Positions 1-5,418 of a stretch of 5,418 bases of DNA are shown piece by piece; position 1 is the first letter of the stretch, and every line of letters starts with the position of its first letter. Source of the stretch: an uncultured Oscillospiraceae bacterium (lineage in GTDB: Bacteria > Bacillota > Clostridia > Oscillospirales > Oscillospiraceae). A model generated the notes under the pieces. It had not been told where the DNA came from. It ran no database searches and was given only the letters and a program-made list of their open reading frames with translations. Where the stretch lies: positions 1 to 5,418 of the forward strand of contig CAKUND010000115.1 in assembly GCA_934668295.1 (NCBI GenBank). Direction: 5' to 3'. Made by a program: the position numbers and the translations under genes.

Positions 1-252
1 CTGATCGCCGTGTGCAATTTCTGCCCGGTGCTGCGGGAGGACTACCGGCTGCCGCTGCCGAAGGCCGGATGGTATCAGCCGGTTCTCAATTCCGACGATG
101 CACAGTTTGGCGGCTTCGATTTCCAGCCCGCACCCGTTCATGCGGAAAAGGATAAGCAGCCGCAGGGCGAATACGCCTACAGCGGCGTGTTCCGCATCCC
201 GCCGATGAGCGTTTGCTTTTATAAGCATGTCAGAAATAAACCGGAGAAATAA
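1..252 (+). CDS. glgB: 1,4-alpha-glucan branching enzyme, C-terminal end (partial)
   Basis: The reading frame is open from base 1 and ends at TAA 250-252, giving the last 83 residues; the start lies upstream of the window. The branching enzyme (GH13) cuts alpha-1,4 glucan chains and rejoins them through alpha-1,6 links. The visible part is the C-terminal all-beta domain: a strand like AVCNFCPVLREDYRL, then GWYQPVLNSDDAQFGG, and near the end the proline-rich RIPPMSVCFYK strand. These match the usual end of GlgB (CNFTPVPRE.YR, VLNSD...GG, LPPLS). The catalytic barrel is outside the window and cannot be judged. About ten charged residues follow the last strand, a slightly long but unremarkable tail. 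Its place directly before glgC supports the call. A GTG at 10-12 is an internal valine, not a start. Confidence 0.93.
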   Translation: MIAVCNFCPVLREDYRLPLPKAGWYQPVLNSDDAQFGGFDFQPAPVHAEKDKQPQGEYAYSGVFRIPPMSVCFYKHVRNKPEK

Positions 253-275
253 GACAGGAACAAAGGAAATAAAAC

Positions 276-283
276 AGGAGGAG
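276..283 (+). promoter_or_regulatory. Strong Shine-Dalgarno site of glgC
   Basis: AGGAGGAG lies 8 bases before the ATG at 292 and is a near-perfect match to the 16S anti-Shine-Dalgarno sequence. It fixes the glgC start. The whole 39-base gap after glgB (253-291) is purine-rich and holds two weaker copies of the same kind of motif (ACAGGAA near 254-260, AAAGGAA near 263-269). I see no terminator hairpin or promoter in it, so glgB and glgC are probably co-transcribed. Confidence 0.85.
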
Positions 284-291
284 ATCCAGCT

Positions 292-1476
292 ATGCAATTC
301 CAGAAAAAACGTTGTGTCGCCATGCTCCTGGCAGGTGGTCAGGGCAGCCGTCTGATGGTTCTGACAGAAAACACGGCCAAGCCTGCCGTCCCGTTTGGCG
401 GCAAATACCGCATCATCGATTTCCCGCTTTCCAACTGCGTAAACTCCAAGATCGATACGGTCGGCATTCTGACGCAGTATCAGCCGTTGGAGCTCAACGA
501 GTACATCGGCAACGGCCAGCCGTGGGGACTGAACTCCTCGCACGGCGGCGTACAGGTTCTGCCGCCCTATGCCAAGAGCAAAAACTCCGAGTGGTATAAG
601 GGCACAGCAAACGCGATCTACCAGAACATTCCCTTTATTGAGCGCTACAACCCCGATGATGTACTCATTTTGTCCGGCGACCACATCTACAAGATGGACT
701 ATGCCGCCATGCTCCGCTTCCACGAGCAGCGCGACTCTGACTGCACCATTGCCGTGCGTGAGGTGCCGCTGAAAGAGGCGTCCCGCTTCGGCATCATGAA
801 TACGCGCGAGGACGGCTCCATCTATGAATTCGAGGAAAAGCCCAAGAAGCCCAAGAGCACCAACGCGTCCATGGGTATCTACATCTTCAAATGGAGCGTC
901 CTGAAAGCCTTTCTGGAGGCAGACGAGGCTGACCGCACCAGTGAAAATGACTTCGGCAAGAATATCATCCCGGCCATTCTGAACGCAGGGCATAAGCTGT
1001 ATGCGTACCGTTTCGAGGGCTATTGGAAGGACGTCGGCACGATTTCCAGTCTCTGGGAAGCCAACATGGATCTGCTCGGCAAGCATCCGGCCTTTGATAT
1101 CTACGGCACCGCCGGTCATAAGATCTACGCCAGAAACCAGGCCATGCCGTCGAGCTATATTGCCAAGTCCGCCGAGATCCGGGAGAGCTTTGTCGCCGAG
1201 GGCTGCAACATTGAGGGCTGCATCACGCACTCCATCATCTCCACCGGCTGCACCGTCGGCAAGGGCGTGGAGATCACCGACAGCGTCATCATGCCGGATG
1301 TGACCATTGAAAACGGCGCGGTCATCCGCAGCGCCATCATCGCCGAAGGCTGCCATATCAAGGCCGGCGCGCGTGTAGGCGACTATGTCGAGGGCGAAGA
1401 ACGGAAGATCAGCGTGATCGGCAAGGACAAGACCATCGCCGAGGGCACCGTGATCGATGCCGGCGCGATCGTATAA
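292..1476 (+). CDS. glgC: Glucose-1-phosphate adenylyltransferase (ADP-glucose pyrophosphorylase), catalytic subunit
   Basis: GlgC makes ADP-glucose and pyrophosphate from ATP and glucose-1-phosphate, the committed step of bacterial glycogen synthesis in the cytosol. The 394-residue length is normal for the Firmicute form. The N-terminal nucleotidyltransferase domain (about 5-250) shows the nucleotide loop LAGGQGSRL (13-21), [16 protein letters not shown] (29-44), WYKGTANA (101-108), [10 protein letters not shown] (128-137) with D130 at the catalytic Asp position (E. coli D142), FEEKP (180-184) with K183 at the glucose-1-phosphate lysine (E. coli K195), ASMGIYIF (192-199) and GYWKDVGT (243-250). 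The C-terminal left-handed beta-helix (about 290-380) has hexapeptide-like repeats. At the E. coli fructose-1,6-bisphosphate lysine (K39) there is N27, as in B. subtilis, which suggests weak or different allosteric control (inference). It probably works with GlgD encoded next door. The start is set by the strong ribosome site. Confidence 0.97.
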   Translation: MQFQKKRCVAMLLAGGQGSRLMVLTENTAKPAVPFGGKYRIIDFPLSNCVNSKIDTVGILTQYQPLELNEYIGNGQPWGLNSSHGGVQVLPPYAKSKNSEWYKGTANAIYQNIPFIERYNPDDVLILSGDHIYKMDYAAMLRFHEQRDSDCTIAVREVPLKEASRFGIMNTREDGSIYEFEEKPKKPKSTNASMGIYIFKWSVLKAFLEADEADRTSENDFGKNIIPAILNAGHKLYAYRFEGYWKDVGTISSLWEANMDLLGKHPAFDIYGTAGHKIYARNQAMPSSYIAKSAEIRESFVAEGCNIEGCITHSIISTGCTVGKGVEITDSVIMPDVTIENGAVIRSAIIAEGCHIKAGARVGDYVEGEERKISVIGKDKTIAEGTVIDAGAIV

Positions 1477-1481
1477 GAGAG

Positions 1482-1487
1482 AGGGGG
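1482..1487 (+). promoter_or_regulatory. Shine-Dalgarno site deciding the glgD start
   Basis: AGGGGG sits 8 bases before ATG 1496, inside the 19-base gap after the glgC stop. An in-frame ATG at 1457, still inside glgC, would add 13 residues but has no ribosome site, and those residues do not resemble a GlgD N-terminus. 1496 is therefore the better start. Confidence 0.75.
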
Positions 1488-1495
1488 ATACGAAC

Positions 1496-2608
1496 ATGGA
1501 AGCAATGGGCATTATTTTCTCCAATATCTACGACAACAACATGGGTGAGCTGACCCGTGAGCGAACCTCGGCCTCCATCCCGTTCGGCAGCCGCTACCGC
1601 CAGATCGACTTTGCCCTGTCCAACATGGCAAACTCCAAGATCAGCAACATCGGCATTGTCACAAAATATAATTATCAGTCCCTGATGGATCACCTCGGCA
1701 ACTGCGAAGAATGGGATCTTAAGCTCGGCGAGGGTGTGCGCTTCCTGCCTCCGTATGCCACCGGCCACACCGGAGCCTACCGCGGCAAGCTCGAAGCGCT
1801 TCAGACCGCCATGCCGGTTCTCGGCCGCTGCGATGCCGACTATGTCGTACTGTCCGATACGACGGTTCTGTGCGCGATCAACTTTGCAGCAGTCCTCGAA
1901 GAACATATCGCCTCCGGCTGCGATATCACGGTCATCGCCAAGGCGGGCCGCGCCAACGGCAAGACCCGCCAGCCGCTGGCCGTCAAGCTCGGAGACGACG
2001 GCAAAATCGTCGACCTGGCCGTTGACTACTGCGCGCCGGAGGATTATCTCGTCGGCATGAGCATGTTCATCATGCGCCGCGACAAGCTCATTCAGGTTAT
2101 CCGCGAAATGGTCCCACACGGAAAATACCATCTGGAACGGGATTTTATCCTGCCGGAGTACAACGCAGGCAATCTGAAGGTCAATGTCTATCCGTTCCAT
2201 AATGTCGCTCTGTTCAACCAGAGCGTAGACGAGTATTTCGTCAACAACATGAAGCTGCTCGACGCCGACGTGCGCCGCAGCCTTTTCCGCAGTGAAATTC
2301 CCATCTATACCAAAGTTCGCGATGCTGTCCCGACCCTCTTTGGCTACCACGGACAGGCGGCGAACTGCCTGATTGCCGACGGCTGCCATCTGTTCGGCAA
2401 GGCAGAAAACTCTGTGATCTTCCGCGAGGTCGACATCGAAGACGGCGCGGAGGTTCGTGATTCGATCATCATGCAGGGAAGCAAAATCGGCGCAGGTGCG
2501 TCGATCCGGTACTGCATCTTGGATAAAAACGTTACGATTCGTCCGGGCACAAAGCTGCTCGGCTCGATTGACCACCCGCTTGTGGTCGACAAAGGAGATA
2601 CCGTATGA
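1496..2608 (+). CDS. glgD: GlgD, non-catalytic ADP-glucose pyrophosphorylase subunit
   Basis: This 370-residue protein is a paralogue of GlgC. It keeps the fold, with PFGSRYRQIDFALSN (29-43), a nucleotidyltransferase-like domain to about 270 and a left-handed beta-helix at about 290-360. It lacks the chemistry: the N-terminal GGxGxRL loop is absent (the protein begins MEAMGIIFSNIYDNN), the WYxGTA motif is reduced to AYRGKLEA (94-101), the catalytic Asp of SGDH aligns with T123 in VLSDTTVL, and no EKP sugar-phosphate lysine is visible. In Geobacillus stearothermophilus the known GlgD partner has little activity alone and raises GlgC activity in a mixed tetramer. The same role is inferred here. 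glgD lies 19 bases after glgC and overlaps glgA by 4 bases, which suits balanced synthesis. A catalytic role cannot be excluded from sequence alone but is unlikely. Confidence 0.95.
   Translation: MEAMGIIFSNIYDNNMGELTRERTSASIPFGSRYRQIDFALSNMANSKISNIGIVTKYNYQSLMDHLGNCEEWDLKLGEGVRFLPPYATGHTGAYRGKLEALQTAMPVLGRCDADYVVLSDTTVLCAINFAAVLEEHIASGCDITVIAKAGRANGKTRQPLAVKLGDDGKIVDLAVDYCAPEDYLVGMSMFIMRRDKLIQVIREMVPHGKYHLERDFILPEYNAGNLKVNVYPFHNVALFNQSVDEYFVNNMKLLDADVRRSLFRSEIPIYTKVRDAVPTLFGYHGQAANCLIADGCHLFGKAENSVIFREVDIEDGAEVRDSIIMQGSKIGAGASIRYCILDKNVTIRPGTKLLGSIDHPLVVDKGDTV
2592..2597 (+). promoter_or_regulatory. Shine-Dalgarno site of glgA inside glgD
   Basis: AAGGAG lies within the last codons of glgD, 7 bases before the glgA ATG at 2605. 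Together with the ATGA stop-start overlap at 2605-2608 it indicates that glgA translation is coupled to that of glgD. Confidence 0.8.
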
Positions 2609-4041
2609 AAATCGCAGTAGTTGCCTCTGAGGCTGCACCGTTCGTCAAGACCGGCGGCCTCGGCGACGTGATGCAGGCGCTTCCGCTTGCACTTTCCCAG
2701 CAAAAAAACACCTATGTCAGTCTGTTTATTCCGTATTACAGCCAGATCAAATATTCCGGCAAGTGGCCGACAGAATTTCTTGGGGCGTTTGATGTGCCGC
2801 TGGCCTGGAGACGGGAGTATGTCGGTATTTTCCGTATGAAGACCCGCCGCAAAAAGCTCCAGATCTATTTCATCGACAACGAACACTATTTTAACCGCGG
2901 AGGCATTTACGGCTTTGCCGACGACGGAGAGCGCTATGCCTATTTCAGCAAGGCCGTCCTTGCAGCCATGAACTATCTGGAGCTCCGGCCCGATGTCGTC
3001 AGCTGCCATGACTGGCAGGCCGCGCTTATCCCGCTGCTGCTGAAAACAGAATATCACGGCTGCTTCCCGGATACCAAGAGCGTGTTTACCATTCACAACA
3101 TCGAGTATCAGGGCAAGTGCAATCTGCAGTTCAACTATGACGTGCTGGGCCTCGGCGCAGGCTGCGACGAGATCCTCCGTTTCGATGACTGCACGAACTT
3201 CATGAAGTCCGCCATCGTCACGGCTGACCGCGTGACGACCGTTTCCGAGACATACGCGCAGGAGCTGCGGTACCCGTACTATTCTCATGGACTTGACGGT
3301 GTTCTGCAAAGCAGGGGAGCTGACTTCTCCGGTATCACCAACGGCATAGATATGCAGGTCTTTGATCCCGCAAAAATGGACTCCATCGCGCAGAATTATA
3401 CCGCAAAGACACTCCGCGAGGGCAAAACAGCAAACAAGCTTGCGCTTCAGCAGCGCGTCGGTCTGCCGGAAGACAGAGATGTGGCCGTTCTGGCCATGGT
3501 CACGCGTTTGGTCGGGCACAAGGGCATTGATCTGCTGTGCTACATTGCCGAGCGCCTGATCCAGCGCCGCATTCAGCTTGTTATCATCGGCACGGGCGAG
3601 GAGAAGTACGAATGGTACTTAAACACCCTGCGCGACCGGTTCGGCGATAAAGTCTCTGTCAATCTGCTCTTTGACGGCGGACTTGCGAATCTGGTCTATG
3701 CAGCGTCAGACCTGTATCTCATGCCGTCGAAATCCGAGCCCTGCGGCCTGTCGCAGCTGATCGCCATGCGCATGGGCTCCGTTCCGGTCGTCAACGCGAC
3801 AGGCGGTCTTAAGGATACGGTCTGGCCGTATAACGAAGCGGACGAGACCGGACGCGGCTTTACCTTCCAGAGCTACAACGCAGACGACTTCCTTGCTGCT
3901 ATTGACCGTGCGCTTGCGCTGTACTATAATGAGCCGGACAAATGGCAGCGCCTTGCCGAAAACGATATGGCAGTCGATTCCAGCTGGGATGTCCCGGCGC
4001 AAAAATATATGGCGCTGTTCCAGAACGTCTGCGGACAGTGA
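2605..4041 (+). CDS. glgA: Glycogen synthase (ADP-glucose type, GT5)
   Basis: GlgA transfers glucose from ADP-glucose to the non-reducing end of alpha-1,4-glucan chains with retention of configuration. The 478 residues are the usual bacterial length. The N-terminal Rossmann domain starts MKIAVVASEAAPFVKTGGLGDV, with K15 in the KTGGL substrate loop. It continues with CHDWQAAL (134-141, H135 at the conserved active-site histidine), FTIHNIEYQG and VTTVSETYAQEL. The C-terminal domain opens near GITNGID and has TRLVGHKGIDLL (R301 and K306, equivalent to E. coli R300 and K305) and SEPCGLSQL (E378, equivalent to E. coli E377), then ATGGLKDTV (398-406). All key catalytic positions I could check are present. 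N397, just before that last motif, replaces an arginine common in the family. The gene starts inside the glgD stop (ATGA) and uses ADP-glucose from the GlgC/GlgD pair. Confidence 0.97.
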   Translation: MKIAVVASEAAPFVKTGGLGDVMQALPLALSQQKNTYVSLFIPYYSQIKYSGKWPTEFLGAFDVPLAWRREYVGIFRMKTRRKKLQIYFIDNEHYFNRGGIYGFADDGERYAYFSKAVLAAMNYLELRPDVVSCHDWQAALIPLLLKTEYHGCFPDTKSVFTIHNIEYQGKCNLQFNYDVLGLGAGCDEILRFDDCTNFMKSAIVTADRVTTVSETYAQELRYPYYSHGLDGVLQSRGADFSGITNGIDMQVFDPAKMDSIAQNYTAKTLREGKTANKLALQQRVGLPEDRDVAVLAMVTRLVGHKGIDLLCYIAERLIQRRIQLVIIGTGEEKYEWYLNTLRDRFGDKVSVNLLFDGGLANLVYAASDLYLMPSKSEPCGLSQLIAMRMGSVPVVNATGGLKDTVWPYNEADETGRGFTFQSYNADDFLAAIDRALALYYNEPDKWQRLAENDMAVDSSWDVPAQKYMALFQNVCGQ

Positions 4042-4090
4042 ATCCATGTAAATTAAAGATACTTAGACAGAAAAAGGACATATAAAAGCA
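4042..4090 (+). promoter_or_regulatory. AT-rich glgA-glgP gap with a weakly spaced ribosome site
   Basis: These 49 bases are clearly more AT-rich than the flanking genes. AAGGA at 4074-4078 is the best ribosome site for glgP, but it is short and sits 12 bases before the ATG at 4091, longer than for the other genes of the operon. I see no stem-loop followed by a T-run, so no intrinsic terminator, and no convincing -35/-10 pair. Read-through from glgA into glgP is the simplest view. Confidence 0.55.

Positions 4091-5418
<1,328 letters not shown>

Noticed and set aside
1457..1495. Earlier in-frame ATG for glgD
   Set aside because: It overlaps the end of glgC, has no ribosome site and adds 13 residues foreign to GlgD; ATG 1496 has AGGGGG at the right distance.
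1409..2638. A 409-codon open frame on the - strand opposite glgD
   Set aside because: It mirrors the codon bias of glgD, runs over the ends of its neighbours, has no recognisable domain and is low in motif-like features. The + strand frame is clearly a known protein.
2344..3519. A 391-codon open frame on the - strand spanning the glgD-glgA junction
   Set aside because: It crosses two real genes in different frames, which made it look less like a simple shadow, but the translation has no family resemblance I recognise and there is no gene-like spacing. GC-rich third positions remove most antisense stops.
4063..4086. TTAGAC and TATAAA as a possible promoter before glgP
   Set aside because: The two boxes are only 12 bases apart, far from the usual 17, and the -35 match is poor.

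Overview
The window holds a compact, single-strand glycogen metabolism operon in the order glgB (3' end only) - glgC - glgD - glgA - glgP (5' part only). All genes are on the + strand. The order matches the glgBCDAP operon of Bacillus subtilis and relatives. The separate GlgD subunit, strong AGGAGG-type Shine-Dalgarno sites and GlgC sequence character all point to a Firmicute. The moderately GC-rich composition, with many C/G third positions, fits a gut-type Clostridia lineage such as Oscillospiraceae/Ruminococcaceae better than Bacillus. That placement is an inference from composition and protein character, not from a search.

Layout: 1-252 is the C-terminal beta domain of the branching enzyme. 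A 39-base purine-rich gap carries the glgC ribosome site. 292-1476 is glgC, the catalytic ADP-glucose pyrophosphorylase subunit. After 19 bases comes glgD (1496-2608), its non-catalytic paralogue. glgD and glgA overlap by the ATGA at 2605-2608. glgA (2605-4041) is a GT5 glycogen synthase with all the key residues I could check. A 49-base AT-rich gap without a recognisable terminator or promoter leads to glgP (4091 to beyond 5418), a GT35 glycogen phosphorylase. Its C-terminal half, including the PLP lysine, lies outside the window.

Working together: GlgC with GlgD converts glucose-1-phosphate and ATP to ADP-glucose. GlgA adds the glucose to alpha-1,4 chains, GlgB introduces alpha-1,6 branches, and GlgP releases glucose-1-phosphate when the polymer is used. 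Synthesis and breakdown therefore sit in one transcription unit.

I found no mobile element, CRISPR array, RNA gene or unknown system here. The points worth a second look are small: loss of catalytic positions in GlgD, a shared unusual lysine and 13-base identity between the paralogues glgC and glgD, a few substitutions at usually conserved positions in GlgC and GlgA, and the weakly spaced ribosome site of glgP.
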